The notes: generated from the letters alone by a model not told the origin. Numbered from the stretch's first letter, positions 35,919 to 45,432 are shown. The stretch is 64,000 bases of DNA from Micromonospora marina (GCF_900091565.1 NZ_FMCV01000001.1:459748-523747); one strand, 5' to 3'. Numbers and translations: made by a program.

Positions 35919-36013
35919 CCACCTCGGCAGACTTTGCTCTGCAGCCACCGAGGCGGCGCTCACGCTTGGTGATGGGTGCGCCGGTGGCTGCAGAGCAAAG
36001 GCGGGGCGAGGTG
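35919..36013. repeat. long palindromic element with 19-bp perfect arms
   Basis: CTTTGCTCTGCAGCCACCG (35932-35950) pairs exactly with 35982-36000. After an internal loop, CACCTCG (from 35921) pairs with CGAGGTG near 36011, and the interior can fold again. It lies in a 454-bp gene-free stretch (35697-36150) that also contains an A/T-rich tract at about 35866-35895 and nothing else I can support. Same kind of hairpin as at 506 and 22274. Confidence 0.7.
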
Positions 36014-36150
36014 ACATGGTCCGCAAGCCGGAATGTTGCTCTGAGTGACCACATCGGCTGTGGGCAAGCGTTGGCCGACCATGCGAGCCCGAGCGGGGGC
36101 GAGCCCTCGGCTGCCGTACCTCCGGCAAGGCAGCCGACAGCCGGCAGCGG

Positions 36151-37134
36151 TCAGTAGCGCTCGCGCAGCAACTGGGCGGCCTCGACCGCCCAGTAGGTGA
36201 GGATGATCTGGGCGCCGGCCCGGCCGATCGAGGTGAGCGTCTCCAGCATCACCCGCTCCCGGTCGATCCAGCCGTTCGCAGCGGCGGCCTCGACCATCGC
36301 GTACTCGCCGGAGACCTGGTAGGCGGCGACCGGGACGTTCACCGCGGCCCGGACCGCCGACACCACGTCGAGGTAGGGCAGCGCCGGCTTGACCATCACC
36401 ATGTCGGCGCCCTCGGCCACGTCCAACTCGACCTCGCGCAGCGACTCGCGCAGGTTCGCCGGGTCCTGCTGGTAGGTGCGCCGGTCCCCCTCCAGCGCCG
36501 ACTCCACGGCGTCCCGGAACGGGCCGTAGAAGGCGGAGGCGTACTTCACCGCGTACGCGAGCACCGAGACGTCCCGGTGCCCGGCGGCGTCCAGCGCCTT
36601 GCGGACCACGCCGACCTGACCGTCCATCATCCCGGACGGCCCGACCACGTGGACCCCGGCCGCGGCCTGGGCCACCGCCATGTCGGCGTACGCGGCGAGC
36701 GTGGCGTCGTTGTCGACCCCACCGTCCGGGGTGAGCAGGCCGCAGTGCCCGTGCGAGGTGAACTCGTCCAGGCACAGGTCGCTCATCACCACGGTCGAGT
36801 CGCCGACCTCGGCGACCACGTCCCGGATCGCCGTGTTGAGCACACCGGCCGGGTCGACGCCACCGGAGCCGGTCTCGTCCCGTGTCGCCGGCACGCCGAA
36901 CAGCATGATCCCACCGACCCCGGCCTGGACCGCCTCCACGGCGGCCTTGCGCAGCGAGTCCCGGGAGTGCTGGAGCACCCCCGGGAGCGACGCGATGGCC
37001 CGCGGCTCGGTCAGCCCCTCCTTGACGAACATCGGCACGACCAGCTCGGCCGGGTCGAGGCGGGTCTCGGAGACCAGCCGCCGCACGGCCGCGTTGCGGC
37101 GCAGCCGGCGGGGCCGGATCTCGGGGTACGGCAT
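36151..37134 (-). CDS. hemB: delta-aminolevulinic acid dehydratase (porphobilinogen synthase)
   Basis: Condenses two 5-aminolevulinate molecules to porphobilinogen in tetrapyrrole synthesis. 327 residues. Schiff-base lysines Lys197 ([16 protein letters not shown]) and Lys249 ([11 protein letters not shown]) are present, as is SGEYAM near the end. The metal loop is [14 protein letters not shown], where the middle position is Asp instead of the second Cys of zinc enzymes, so one zinc ligand is replaced. AGGAGG precedes the ATG. It is the last gene of rex-hemA-hemC-hemD-hemB, 13 bp after hemD. Confidence 0.97.
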   Translation of the reverse strand: MPYPEIRPRRLRRNAAVRRLVSETRLDPAELVVPMFVKEGLTEPRAIASLPGVLQHSRDSLRKAAVEAVQAGVGGIMLFGVPATRDETGSGGVDPAGVLNTAIRDVVAEVGDSTVVMSDLCLDEFTSHGHCGLLTPDGGVDNDATLAAYADMAVAQAAAGVHVVGPSGMMDGQVGVVRKALDAAGHRDVSVLAYAVKYASAFYGPFRDAVESALEGDRRTYQQDPANLRESLREVELDVAEGADMVMVKPALPYLDVVSAVRAAVNVPVAAYQVSGEYAMVEAAAANGWIDRERVMLETLTSIGRAGAQIILTYWAVEAAQLLRERY

Positions 37135-37147
37135 GACGGGCCTCCTG

Positions 37148-38728
37148 TCAGCGGAACCGCAGGGCGGTCGGGCCCTGCACCTTCGAGCCGCGGCGCTGCT
37201 TCGCCGGCATGGCGGCGAGCTTCTCCCGCAGCTCGACGGCGTAGGCGGCGAGCGCCTCCACCAGGTCGGGCACCGAGGCGTGCGGCGGCTGCACGTCGAT
37301 GCGCAGGCCGAACTCGGTGGCGGTCTCCGCCGTCTTGGGCCCGATCACTGCAACAACGGTCCGGGCGTGCGGCTTCCCCGCGATACCGACGAGGTTCCGC
37401 ACCGTGGACGACGAGGTGAACAGCACCGCGTCGAACCCGCCCGACTTGATCGCGTCCCGGATCTCGGCGGGCGGCGGGGCCGCGCGCACGGTCCGGTACG
37501 CGGTCACGTCGTCGACCTCCCAGCCCCGCTCGGTGAGGCCGGCGGCCAGGGTCTCGGTGGCGATGTCGGCGCGCGGCAACAGCACCCGGCCGACCGGGTC
37601 GAGGATCTCGTCGTGCGGCGAGAACTCGGCCAGCAGGCCCTCGGAGGACTGCTCGCCGGAGGGGATCAGCTCGGGCTGGATACCGAAGGCGCGGACCGCC
37701 TCGGCGGTGGCGTCGCCGATGCAGGCGATCTTCACGCCGCCGAAGTGGCGGGCGTCGAGGCCGTGCTCGGCGAACTTCTCCCACACCGCCCGGACCGCGT
37801 TCACCGAAGTGAAGATCACCCAGGCGTACCGGCCGTCGACCAGACCCTTGACCGCCCGCTCCATCTGCGCCGGGGTACGCGGCGGCTCGACCGCGATGGT
37901 CGGCACCTCGCACGGGATGGCCCCGTACGCGCGCAGCCGCGCGCTCATCACGCCGGCCTGCTCCTTGGTGCGGGGCACCAGCACCTTCCAGCCGTACAGC
38001 GGGCGGTTCTCCCACCAGCTCAGCTTGTCGCGGTCGGTGACGGCAGCGCCGACGGTGAGCACCACCCGGCCGGTGAAGCCGAGCGCCGCCGCGACGAAGG
38101 AGTCGACGCTCGACGTGGTGGTGTACTGCGTCTCGCCGGTGCCGTCGCCGGTCACCCCGACCGCTGTGGTGCCGTCGACCCCGGCGGCCAGCAGGCCGTC
38201 CCGGACGGCGGCCAGGTCGCCGGCGTCCACGGCGAGCGCCAGCGAACCCCGGGCGACCGCGGTGGCGAGCGCCTCGAAGTCCAGCGCGGTGACGTCCTCG
38301 ATGTCGGCGGCGGTGCGTACGCCCGGCAGCGGGACGCCCGCGTAGGTGGCCACGCCCTCGGCCTGGCCGACGCCCGGCACCACCTCGAAGTGCGCGGCGG
38401 TACGCGCGACCGCCTGCACCTCCTTGACCACCGAGTCGTGGCCGAACGGGTCACCGGCGACCAGGTGCACGGCGTTCTGCCCGGACCGGGCCGCGGAGAT
38501 CAGCACCTTCGCCACGTCTCCCGGCACGCCCTCGGCGGGGCTGAACTCGGCGTCCGGCCGGGCCTGGGCGCGGACGTGCGCCAGAAGCGACTCGGGTACG
38601 CCCCGGTCGTAGACCACCTGGTCGGCCTCGACCAGGGCGTCCAGCGCCCGGCGGGTCAGCAGGCCGGGGTCGCCGGGGCCGGCCCCGACGAATGCGATCT
38701 GGCCTACGGGCTTACGGGTGCGGGTCAT
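37148..38728 (-). CDS. hemD: uroporphyrinogen-III methyltransferase / synthase fusion
   Basis: 526 residues in two parts. Residues 8-245 are the SAM-dependent uroporphyrinogen methyltransferase fold ([42 protein letters not shown]). Residues 255-505 are uroporphyrinogen-III synthase ([52 protein letters not shown]). This fusion is normal for actinobacteria and feeds both haem and sirohaem/B12. The methyltransferase part diverges after the first third ([16 protein letters not shown] instead of the classical GTTxxQ form), so its activity is less sure than that of the synthase. ATGA overlap with hemC. Confidence 0.94.
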   Translation of the reverse strand: MTRTRKPVGQIAFVGAGPGDPGLLTRRALDALVEADQVVYDRGVPESLLAHVRAQARPDAEFSPAEGVPGDVAKVLISAARSGQNAVHLVAGDPFGHDSVVKEVQAVARTAAHFEVVPGVGQAEGVATYAGVPLPGVRTAADIEDVTALDFEALATAVARGSLALAVDAGDLAAVRDGLLAAGVDGTTAVGVTGDGTGETQYTTTSSVDSFVAAALGFTGRVVLTVGAAVTDRDKLSWWENRPLYGWKVLVPRTKEQAGVMSARLRAYGAIPCEVPTIAVEPPRTPAQMERAVKGLVDGRYAWVIFTSVNAVRAVWEKFAEHGLDARHFGGVKIACIGDATAEAVRAFGIQPELIPSGEQSSEGLLAEFSPHDEILDPVGRVLLPRADIATETLAAGLTERGWEVDDVTAYRTVRAAPPPAEIRDAIKSGGFDAVLFTSSSTVRNLVGIAGKPHARTVVAVIGPKTAETATEFGLRIDVQPPHASVPDLVEALAAYAVELREKLAAMPAKQRRGSKVQGPTALRFR

Positions 38729-39711
38729 TCTGTGCTCCCAAGTTGCTGGGTCCCCGGGCCGGCCTGTGCGTCCTGGCCGAGGATCGAGTCGGCGCCGAGT
38801 TCGAGGAGTTCGGCGGCGAGTGCCTTGCCGATCTCCGCCGCGTCGGCGGGCGTTCCGGTGCGGGACAGCCGGAGGTCACGGGTACCGTCCGGGCTGATCA
38901 CCGCACCGCGCAGGTAGATCTCCTGGTTGACGTCGCCCTCGTCGGTGGGCTCGCCCTCGGCGAGAACGGCGTACGCGGCCACGGGTGCGCTGCACCCTGC
39001 CTCCAGGGTGGCCAGCAGCGCCCGTTCCGCGGTGATCGCGGCACGGGACGGTGCGTGGTCGAGCAGCGCGAGCAGCTCGACCACGTCCTGGTCGTCGGCC
39101 CGGCACTCGACGGCCAGCGCACCTTGGGCGGGCGCGGGCAGCATGAGCATCGGGTCGAGCGTCTCGGTGATGACGTCGGCGCGGCCGATCCGGTTGAGCC
39201 CGGCACGGGCCAGCACGACGGCGTCGAGGTCGGCGTCCGGGCCGAGCACCCGGCCGAGCCGGGTGTCGACGTTGCCCCGGATCGGGCTGACCTCCAACTG
39301 CATGCCCAGCGCGTGCAACTGGGCGATCCGGCGCAGCGCGCCGGTGCCGACGCGGGCGCCGGGCGGCAGCTCGGCGAGCGTACGGCCGTTCGTGGCCACC
39401 AGCGCGTCGCGCGGGTCCTGCCGGGGCGGTACGGCCGCGACGTGCAGGCCGGGCGCCGCCGCGGTGGGCAGGTCCTTGTACGAGTGGACGGCGAAGTCGA
39501 TCTCGCCGGCGGTCAGCGCGTCGCGCAGCGCGGAGACGAACACACCGACACCGAGCCGCTGCACCGGTGCGGTGGACCGGTCGCCGGCGGTCACCACCTC
39601 GACCAGCTCGACCGGCCGGCCGGTGGCCGCGGTGAGGGCCTCGGCGACGTGGCCGGACTGGGCCAGCGCCAGGGTGCTGCCCCGGGTACCGAGGCGAAGG
39701 GGGGCAGTCAT
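38725..39711 (-). CDS. hemC: hydroxymethylbilane synthase (porphobilinogen deaminase)
   Basis: Polymerises four porphobilinogens into hydroxymethylbilane. 328 residues, usual for the family. LRLGTRGSTLALAQS at the start, HSYKDLP with catalytic Asp80, RRIAQLHAL and RGNVDTRLGR for substrate carboxylates, and Cys240 in LEAGCSAPVAAYA for the dipyrromethane cofactor. The ATG at 39711 overlaps the hemA stop (ATGA), and its own stop overlaps the hemD start in the same way, so the block is tightly coupled. Confidence 0.97.
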   Translation of the reverse strand: MTAPLRLGTRGSTLALAQSGHVAEALTAATGRPVELVEVVTAGDRSTAPVQRLGVGVFVSALRDALTAGEIDFAVHSYKDLPTAAAPGLHVAAVPPRQDPRDALVATNGRTLAELPPGARVGTGALRRIAQLHALGMQLEVSPIRGNVDTRLGRVLGPDADLDAVVLARAGLNRIGRADVITETLDPMLMLPAPAQGALAVECRADDQDVVELLALLDHAPSRAAITAERALLATLEAGCSAPVAAYAVLAEGEPTDEGDVNQEIYLRGAVISPDGTRDLRLSRTGTPADAAEIGKALAAELLELGADSILGQDAQAGPGTQQLGSTE

Positions 39712-41081
39712 CGCGCACCTCCGGTGGGCGGGACGTCGGCGGCGTCGAACGACGACCGGCCGTCGAAATCGGTGGCGACCACGTCGGGGACGGTGTCGAC
39801 CGGGGACGTCTGCGGAACGTCCAGGTCGAACAGTTCGCGAAGCAGCGCCGCGTACTGGTCGCCGCCGGGCTCGGCGGCGAGCTGGCGGACCCGTACGGTC
39901 GGCTGGTGCAGCAGTCGCTGCACGACCCGGTGCACGGTCCGGGCGACCTCGGCGCGCTGGTCGTCGCTGAGGTCGGGGCGGCGCTGGCCGAGCCGGCGCA
40001 GCTCGGCGGTGACGACGTCCTCGGCCCGGCCGCGCAGGGCGGCCACCGTCGGTGCGACGTCGGCGCCGCGCAGCCAGCTCAGGAACGCCTCGACCTCGCC
40101 GGTCACGATCCGGGCGACCTCGGCGGCGTCGGCCGCGGCCGGTCCGTCGGCGAGGACGGCGGCCATCCGGTCGATGTCGATCACCTCGACGCCGGGCAGC
40201 TCGGCGACACCGGGCTCGACGTCGCGCGGAACGGCCAGGTCGAGCAGGATCAGCGGGCCCCGGCCGGCGTCCCGGCGGGCCAGCGCCCGGGTCACCACGT
40301 CGCGGGTGAGCACCGGCTCGGTGGCGGCGGTGGCGGCGACCACGACGTCGACAGCGGCGAGCGCGGCGATCAGCTCGGCCATCGGCACGGCGGACGCGCC
40401 GTACGACTCGGCGAGCCGGACGGCACGGGCGGTGCCCCGGTTGGTCACGGTGAGCGGGCCGGCGCCCAGCCGGGACAGCGTGGCCACGCCCAGCGAGCCC
40501 ATCGCGCCGGCACCGACCACCATGGCGGGCCGGCCGGCCAGGTCGCCGTCGAGCAGGTCGGCGGCGAGGTCGAGGGCGGCGGTGACGACGCTCTGCCCGG
40601 CCCGGTCGATGTTGGTCTCGGCGTGCGCGCGCTTGCCGACCCGCAGCGCCTGCTGCATCAGCTCGTGCAGCAGCCGCCCGGCCGAGTCGGCGCCACCGGC
40701 GCAGTGGTAGGCGTCGCGGAGCTGGCCGAGGATCTGCGCCTCGCCCACCACCATCGAGTCGAGCCCGGCGGCCACCCGGAAGACGTGGTCCACGGCGGCG
40801 GCGTCGTAGTGCACGTAGAGGTGCGGTGCCAGCGCCGCCGGCTGGCAACCGGCCTGGTCGGCCAGGACCGCGCAGATGTCGCCGAGTCCGCCGTGGAACC
40901 CGGAGACGGCGGCGTAGACCTCCACCCGGTTGCAGGTGGAGACCAGGACGGCCTCGGCGACGTACGGCTGGGTGATCAGGCGGTCCAGCGTGCGGGTGAG
41001 GTCGGCGGGCGGGACGGCCAGCTGTTCCAGGGTGGCGACCGGGGCGGTGCGGTAGGACGCGCCGACGACGAGCAGTTTCAC
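39708..41081 (-). CDS. hemA: glutamyl-tRNA reductase
   Basis: First committed step of C5-pathway tetrapyrrole synthesis: NADPH reduction of glutamyl-tRNA(Glu) to glutamate-1-semialdehyde. 457 residues: catalytic domain with the nucleophile Cys50 in VSTCNRVEVYA, GEAQILGQLRDAY, NADPH domain with VVGAGAMGSLG, and a C-terminal dimerisation helix bundle. ATGA overlap with rex upstream and hemC downstream. The operon lacks hemL, which must be elsewhere. Confidence 0.97.
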   Translation of the reverse strand: MKLLVVGASYRTAPVATLEQLAVPPADLTRTLDRLITQPYVAEAVLVSTCNRVEVYAAVSGFHGGLGDICAVLADQAGCQPAALAPHLYVHYDAAAVDHVFRVAAGLDSMVVGEAQILGQLRDAYHCAGGADSAGRLLHELMQQALRVGKRAHAETNIDRAGQSVVTAALDLAADLLDGDLAGRPAMVVGAGAMGSLGVATLSRLGAGPLTVTNRGTARAVRLAESYGASAVPMAELIAALAAVDVVVAATAATEPVLTRDVVTRALARRDAGRGPLILLDLAVPRDVEPGVAELPGVEVIDIDRMAAVLADGPAAADAAEVARIVTGEVEAFLSWLRGADVAPTVAALRGRAEDVVTAELRRLGQRRPDLSDDQRAEVARTVHRVVQRLLHQPTVRVRQLAAEPGGDQYAALLRELFDLDVPQTSPVDTVPDVVATDFDGRSSFDAADVPPTGGAR

Positions 41082-41848
41082 GTGCCGATCGCCTCCTGGG
41101 TGTCGGTTGCCGCGAATCCGCCGGGCAGGGCGGTGAGGGCGGACCCGCCGGTGGCGGGGAGCGCGGTCAGCGATGCCTTGCGGTGCTCGTGGAAGGACAG
41201 GATCTGCAGCTCGATGGCGAGGTCGACCTTGCGCACGTCGACCCCGTCCGGGACCGAGAGTACGCAGGGCGCGAAGTTGAGGATGCTCGTCACGCCGACG
41301 GCGACCAACTGGTCGGCCACCGCCTGGGCAGCCGGCGCGGGGGTGGCGATGACACCGATCGAGATGGACTCCTCGGCGACGATCTGGGGCAGCTCGTCGA
41401 CGTGCCGTACGACCAGGCCGTTGATCACTTCGCCGACGCGGGACCGGTCGGCGTCGACGAGCGCCGCGATGCGGAAGCCGCGGTTGGCGAAGCCGTCGTA
41501 GCCGGCCAGCGCGTGACCGAGATTACCCACGCCGACGAGCGCGACGGTCCGGCACTGGGTGAGGCCGAGCACCGAGGAGATCTGGTCGACCAGCAGCGCC
41601 ACGTCGTAGCCGACGCCGCGGGTGCCGTACGAGCCGAGGTGGGACAGGTCCTTGCGGAGCTTCGCGGAGTTGACGCCGGCCGCGTTGGCGAGGCCCTCGC
41701 TGGACACCGTCTCGTGCCCGGCGTCGGCGAGCGCATGCAGCGCGCGCAGGTATTCCGGGAGCCGGGACACGGTCGCCTCGGGCAGGTCCGGGAGCGCCGG
41801 TATGGCACCGGTGCGACCGGACGCGCCTGGTTGACGGTGCTGGCTCAT
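41078..41848 (-). CDS. rex: redox-sensing transcriptional repressor Rex
   Basis: 256 residues. N-terminal winged helix (25-95, with NSAKLRKDLSHLGSYGTRGVGY as recognition part) and Rossmann domain with VGVGNLGHALAGY (106-118), plus the C-terminal swapped helix (LAIELQILSFHE). Binds DNA when NADH is low relative to NAD+ and releases it when NADH is high, as shown for Streptomyces Rex. The ATG at 41848 has GGAG 6-7 nt upstream; longer frames add an unrelated Arg-rich lead. First gene of the haem operon. An operator at 41968-41985 on its own promoter indicates autoregulation. Confidence 0.96.
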   Translation of the reverse strand: MSQHRQPGASGRTGAIPALPDLPEATVSRLPEYLRALHALADAGHETVSSEGLANAAGVNSAKLRKDLSHLGSYGTRGVGYDVALLVDQISSVLGLTQCRTVALVGVGNLGHALAGYDGFANRGFRIAALVDADRSRVGEVINGLVVRHVDELPQIVAEESISIGVIATPAPAAQAVADQLVAVGVTSILNFAPCVLSVPDGVDVRKVDLAIELQILSFHEHRKASLTALPATGGSALTALPGGFAATDTQEAIGT

Positions 41849-41956
41849 GAGACTCCGTGCGGTGCGATCCTCGACCAGCGACGGGGGCCGGTCGTTTCGG
41901 GACTCCCGCTGGCGACCGAGATTGCCGGCTGTGCTAGCAGGGCGCGTCGGAACTAC

Positions 41957-41986
41957 AGAGTAGGTGTTTGTGAAGGGGTGCACAAA
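41957..41986 (-). promoter_or_regulatory. rex promoter overlapped by a Rex operator (ROP)
   Basis: TTGTGAAGGGGTGCACAA (41968-41985) matches the Rex consensus TTGTGAA-N4-TTCACAA except for one base, and T/A flanks extend it. On the minus strand TTGTGC (41980-41985) and TACTCT (41957-41962) form -35 and -10 elements with a 17-bp spacer, so the operator covers the -35 and spacer. The remainder of 41849-42238 shows no gene; it also holds the promoter of the rightward kinase gene. Confidence 0.8.
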
Positions 41987-42238
41987 TCGCGATCTTGATA
42001 GCTCGCGACGCGCCTTCACCTGCCCCTCCATTCCCGCAAGATCGATCAACCGCGTCCCCCGGCGGCGCATGGCGATTATTGCTCAATCCAGACTTCCCTG
42101 ACCAATCGCGCGGAGCCCGTAGCGCTCCGTGACGGGCGTGGCGAGGCGAGGCTCACGTTTTCCGGTAGGGAGAACCCCACCCCGGACAGGCCAGCGCGCG
42201 GGATGGGTAGGCGGGTCACGCGCCCATAGCCTCGAACC

Positions 42239-43543
42239 ATGACCGCCGTACCACTGGCCACCGCGCCCGCCCCGCTCTCCCCCGTACGAGGGCTCCTGCG
42301 ACGCCTCGCCCGCGACACCACCTACGTGCTCGTGGGCCTCCCGCTGGCGCTCGTCGGCTTCGTGCTGGCAGTGGTGGGGATCTCACTTTCCGCCGGGCTG
42401 CTGGTGACCACGCTCGGCCTGCCGATCATCGCCGGCTTCCTCTACGCGGCCCGCGGGCTGGCCGACGTCGAGCGGCTCCGGCTCGCCGGGGTGCAGGACC
42501 GGCCGCGGGTACGCCCGGTCTACCGACGGCCGGAGCCGGGCGCCGGGTTCTGGCGCCGGGTGTTCACCCCGATCCGGGACGCCCAGTCGTGGCTCGACCT
42601 GCTGCACGCCTTCGTCCAGCTGCTCGTGGCGGTGCCCACGTTCGTGGTGCTGGTGGTCTGGTGGGTGCTGGCCCTGGGCGGCACCCTCTACATCACCTAC
42701 GACTGGGCCATCCCGCGCGGCGCGGGTCACCAGGACCTGAGCCAGCTCCTCGGGATGGGCGACGGCCCCGGCCCACGGATCGTCCTGAACACCGCGATCG
42801 GGCTGTTCGCCCTGTTCACCCTCCCGCTGGTGGCGCGCGGCTGCGCCCGGCTCCAGGCCGGGCTGGCGTACTCGCTGCTCACCGGCGTGGCCGAGATGCG
42901 GCAGCGGATCGTCACGCTGGAGGAGCAGAAGCGGGCCGCCGCCTCCGCCGAGGCGGTCGCGCTGCGCCGGCTGGAGCGCGACATCCACGACGGCCCCCAG
43001 CAGCGGCTGGTCCGGCTCGCCATGGACCTCGGCCGGGCCCGGCACCAGCTCACCGCCGACCCGGAGGCGGCCCGGCAGACGCTCGACGAGGCGGTCGCGC
43101 AGACCCGGGAGACGCTGGACGAGCTGCGCGCCCTGTCCCGGGGCATCGCGCCGCCGATCCTGGTCGACCGGGGCCTGCCCAGCGCGCTCGCCGCGCTCGC
43201 CGCCCGCGCCCTGATACCCACCGAGCTGACCCTGGACGACGACCTGGGCACCGCCGCCGGGCGGCTCGACCCGGGGCTGGAGAGCACCGCGTACTTCGTG
43301 GTGGCCGAGGCACTGACGAACGTGTCGAAGCACAGCCGGGCGACGGCCTGCCGGGTGGAGGTCACCCGGAAGGTGGGCCGGCTGGAGATCACCGTCACCG
43401 ACGACGGGGCCGGCGGCGCCCACCTGGCGAAGGGGCACGGACTCAGCGGCATCGCCGACCGGGTCCGGGCGGCGGGCGGCACGCTGGAGGTGACCAGCCC
43501 GGCCGGCGGGCCCACCCGGATCCACGCCGAACTGCCGAGGTGA
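42239..43543 (+). CDS. NarL-type sensor histidine kinase with membrane sensor domain
   Basis: 434 residues. A sensor/membrane module at 25-215 with about four hydrophobic helices (YVLVGLPLALVGFVLAVVGI and others) and the extracytoplasmic TYDWAIPRGAGHQDL. A coiled coil, then HisKA_3 with the phosphorylated His in LERDIHDGPQQRLVRL. HATPase with EALTNVSKHS (N box), DDGAGG and GHGLSGIADRV. The ligand is not known; this actinobacterial class of putative sensor domain is linked to envelope stress in some relatives. Followed 41 bp later by its response regulator gene. Confidence 0.93.
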   Translation: MTAVPLATAPAPLSPVRGLLRRLARDTTYVLVGLPLALVGFVLAVVGISLSAGLLVTTLGLPIIAGFLYAARGLADVERLRLAGVQDRPRVRPVYRRPEPGAGFWRRVFTPIRDAQSWLDLLHAFVQLLVAVPTFVVLVVWWVLALGGTLYITYDWAIPRGAGHQDLSQLLGMGDGPGPRIVLNTAIGLFALFTLPLVARGCARLQAGLAYSLLTGVAEMRQRIVTLEEQKRAAASAEAVALRRLERDIHDGPQQRLVRLAMDLGRARHQLTADPEAARQTLDEAVAQTRETLDELRALSRGIAPPILVDRGLPSALAALAARALIPTELTLDDDLGTAAGRLDPGLESTAYFVVAEALTNVSKHSRATACRVEVTRKVGRLEITVTDDGAGGAHLAKGHGLSGIADRVRAAGGTLEVTSPAGGPTRIHAELPR

Positions 43544-43584
43544 CCCGGCCCGCCCGGGCTCCGGGCGTGATAGACACCGGACCT

Positions 43585-44241
43585 ATGCGGGTGGTGATCG
43601 CGGACGACGCCGTACTGCTCCGGGAAGGGCTGGTCCGGCTGCTGACGGAGTACGGGCACGAGGTGGTGGCCGCCGTCGGTGACGGTGACGCGCTGGTCGA
43701 GGCGGTGGTGGCGCACCGGCCCGACGTCTCGGTGGTGGACGTGCGGATGCCGCCGTCACACACCGACGAGGGACTGCGCGCCGCGGTGGAGGCCCGCCGC
43801 CGGGTGCCCGGCACGCCGATCCTGGTGCTGTCCCAGTACGTCGAGGTGTCGTACGCCGACGACCTGCTGGACACCGCGGGCGGGGCCGGCGGCGGGATCG
43901 GCTACCTGCTCAAGGACCGGGTCGCCGCGATCGACGAGTTCCTCGACGGCCTGGCCCGGGTAGCCGCCGGCGGCACCGTCCTCGATCCGGAGGTGATCAG
44001 CCAGTTGCTGGTCCGGCGGCGGCGCGACGACCCGCTGGCGTCACTGACGCCGCGCGAGCGCGAGGTGCTGGCGCTGATGGCCGAGGGCCGCTCGAACACC
44101 GCCATCGCCAGGACGCTCGTGGTCAGCGACGGCGCGGTCGAGAAGCACGTCCGCAACATCTTCACCAAACTCGACCTGCCCCCGGACGCGACCACTCACC
44201 ACCGCCGCGTCCTGGCCGTCCTGGCCCACCTGCGCGCCTGA
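43585..44241 (+). CDS. NarL/LuxR-type response regulator
   Basis: 218 residues. Receiver with VVIADDAVLLREGL, phosphoacceptor Asp52 in VVDVRMPP, and GYLLKDR with the conserved Lys. C-terminal LuxR HTH (LTPREREVLALMAEGRSNTAIARTLVVSDGAVEKHV). Cognate partner of the upstream kinase. The ATG at 43585 starts the first beta strand. A short hairpin spans its stop codon. Confidence 0.95.
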   Translation: MRVVIADDAVLLREGLVRLLTEYGHEVVAAVGDGDALVEAVVAHRPDVSVVDVRMPPSHTDEGLRAAVEARRRVPGTPILVLSQYVEVSYADDLLDTAGGAGGGIGYLLKDRVAAIDEFLDGLARVAAGGTVLDPEVISQLLVRRRRDDPLASLTPREREVLALMAEGRSNTAIARTLVVSDGAVEKHVRNIFTKLDLPPDATTHHRRVLAVLAHLRA

Positions 44242-44257
44242 CCGGGCGGGTCAGGCG
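44235..44257. terminator. short hairpin at the junction of convergent genes
   Basis: 9-bp perfect stem (44235-44243, 44249-44257) with a 5-nt loop, overlapping the stop codons of both the response regulator and the HAD gene. Confidence 0.45.
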
Positions 44258-44901
44258 AGCGTCCGGGCCAGTGTCACCGCCTCGGTGAGCGTGTCGGCGG
44301 CCGGGTGGCCGCTGCCGCGCAGCCGCTCCGGGTCGGAGAGGCCACCGGTGTAGAGGACGCAGCGGGCGCCGACCGAGGCGGCCGCGTCCGCGTCGTCGAG
44401 CGAGTCGCCGATCAGCACCACCTCGTGCCCGCCCAGCCCCAGCTCGGCCAGGTGCTTCTCCAGCCACTCGGCCTTGTGCCCGCCGCCGACTGTGGCGCGC
44501 AGCCCGTCCACCCGGCGGAAGTGCGGCGTCAGCCCGTACGTGTGCACGGTCGGCACGAGTTCGTCGTGGAACCACATGGACAGCAGCGACTGGCTGCCCT
44601 CCCAGGATTCGATCGCGGTCGTGGCGTCGGCGGCCAGGGCGCAGGTGGTCAGCCCGGCCCGGTAGGCGTCGTGGAAGACCCGGTCCAGCGTCCCGAACGC
44701 CTCGGCGTCCACGGCCCGGCCGAGCATCTCGGCGTAGTAGTCGGCGATCGGCCGCCGGAACCGTACCCGGTGCTCGGCCGCGGTGACCGCCGGCCCGCCG
44801 GCGCTGGCGAAGGCGACGTTCGTGGCCCGGACCACCAGGTCGAGGTCGTCGAGGAGCGTTCCGTTCCAGTCCCACACGAGGTGGCGTCGCATACCCGTCA
44901 C
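44251..44901 (-). CDS. HAD-superfamily phosphatase
   Basis: 216 residues. Motif I is LVWDWNGTLLDDLD, with the nucleophile Asp and acid Asp in DxDxT-like order (DWNGT). The middle is a helical cap (RFRRPIADYYAEMLGR). Motif III Lys is in GGGHKAEWLEKHL and motif IV Asp residues in VLIGDSLDDADAA. This resembles phosphoglycolate-phosphatase-type HADs; the substrate is unknown. Start GTG 44901 or ATG 44892; the ribosome site does not decide. It may share a transcript with the glutaredoxin-like gene 15 bp upstream. Confidence 0.87.
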   Translation of the reverse strand: MTGMRRHLVWDWNGTLLDDLDLVVRATNVAFASAGGPAVTAAEHRVRFRRPIADYYAEMLGRAVDAEAFGTLDRVFHDAYRAGLTTCALAADATTAIESWEGSQSLLSMWFHDELVPTVHTYGLTPHFRRVDGLRATVGGGHKAEWLEKHLAELGLGGHEVVLIGDSLDDADAAASVGARCVLYTGGLSDPERLRGSGHPAADTLTEAVTLARTLA

Positions 44902-44916
44902 CCGAGCACCATAGTG

Positions 44917-45171
44917 CTAGAGCTGCGGCGTGGTCAGGTCGCGCAGCAGCCGGTCCTCCTCGACCCGCCAGTAGCCGTGCTCCTTGCCGTCGAGCAGCAC
45001 CACCGGCAGCCGGTCGCCGTAGTCGCGCTCCATCTCCAGGTCTCCGGTGACGTCGCGCTCCACCCAGCGGTCGCCGGTGACGGCCACCACCCGGTCGAGC
45101 GCGGCCTTCGCGTCGTCGCACAGGTGGCAGCCGGGCCGGGTGATCAGGATGAGCCTCGGGTCACTGGACAT
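44917..45171 (-). CDS. glutaredoxin-like protein (DUF836)
   Basis: 84 residues with a thioredoxin fold: LILITRPGCHLCDDAKAAL has the CxxC redox pair, and DRLPVVLLDGKEHGYWRVEE the cis-Pro strand. Likely reduces disulfides or mixed disulfides in the cytoplasm. The ATG at 45171 is 6 nt after CGGAGG and lies inside the end of a broken acyl-CoA ligase gene, so translation was once coupled to it. Confidence 0.88.
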   Translation of the reverse strand: MSSDPRLILITRPGCHLCDDAKAALDRVVAVTGDRWVERDVTGDLEMERDYGDRLPVVLLDGKEHGYWRVEEDRLLRDLTTPQL

Positions 45172-45432
45172 CGGATACCTCCGTGCGAATCTCGGTCGGC
45201 GGCGCTGGCGACGGCACCGCGGGCGCCGGGCGCAGCTCGATTTTGCGTACCTTCCCGATCGCCGAGTACGGCAGGCTGTCGACGAACTCGACGGGCACTT
45301 CAACCGGGCCAGGTTACGCGCGCAGTGGGCGAGCAGGTCCTCCGCCGTCACCGGCGGGCCGGCCGCCCGGACCACGTACGCCCGCACAGTCTCGCCGGTC
45401 CGCGGGTGCGGCGCGCCCAGGACCGCCGCGCG
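45161..45432 (-). pseudogene. C-terminal remnant of an AMP-forming acyl-CoA ligase
   Basis: One frame reads AAVLGAPHPRTGETVRAYVV and HCARNLARLK; the next continues VPVEFVDSLPYSAIGKVRKI ending at a TGA inside the start of the DUF836 gene. These are the last 90 residues of ANL-family ligases, including the Gly-Lys A10 motif. One extra C on the coding strand near 45292-45295 (CCC to CCCC) would fuse the frames. Upstream of 45432 the homology stops, so most of the gene is gone. Positions 45433-45773 carry no gene and hold the bldN upstream region. Confidence 0.75.

Noticed and set aside
36108..36136. Possible terminator of the hem operon
   Set aside because: The stem is only 8 bp with a 13-nt loop; too weak to call.
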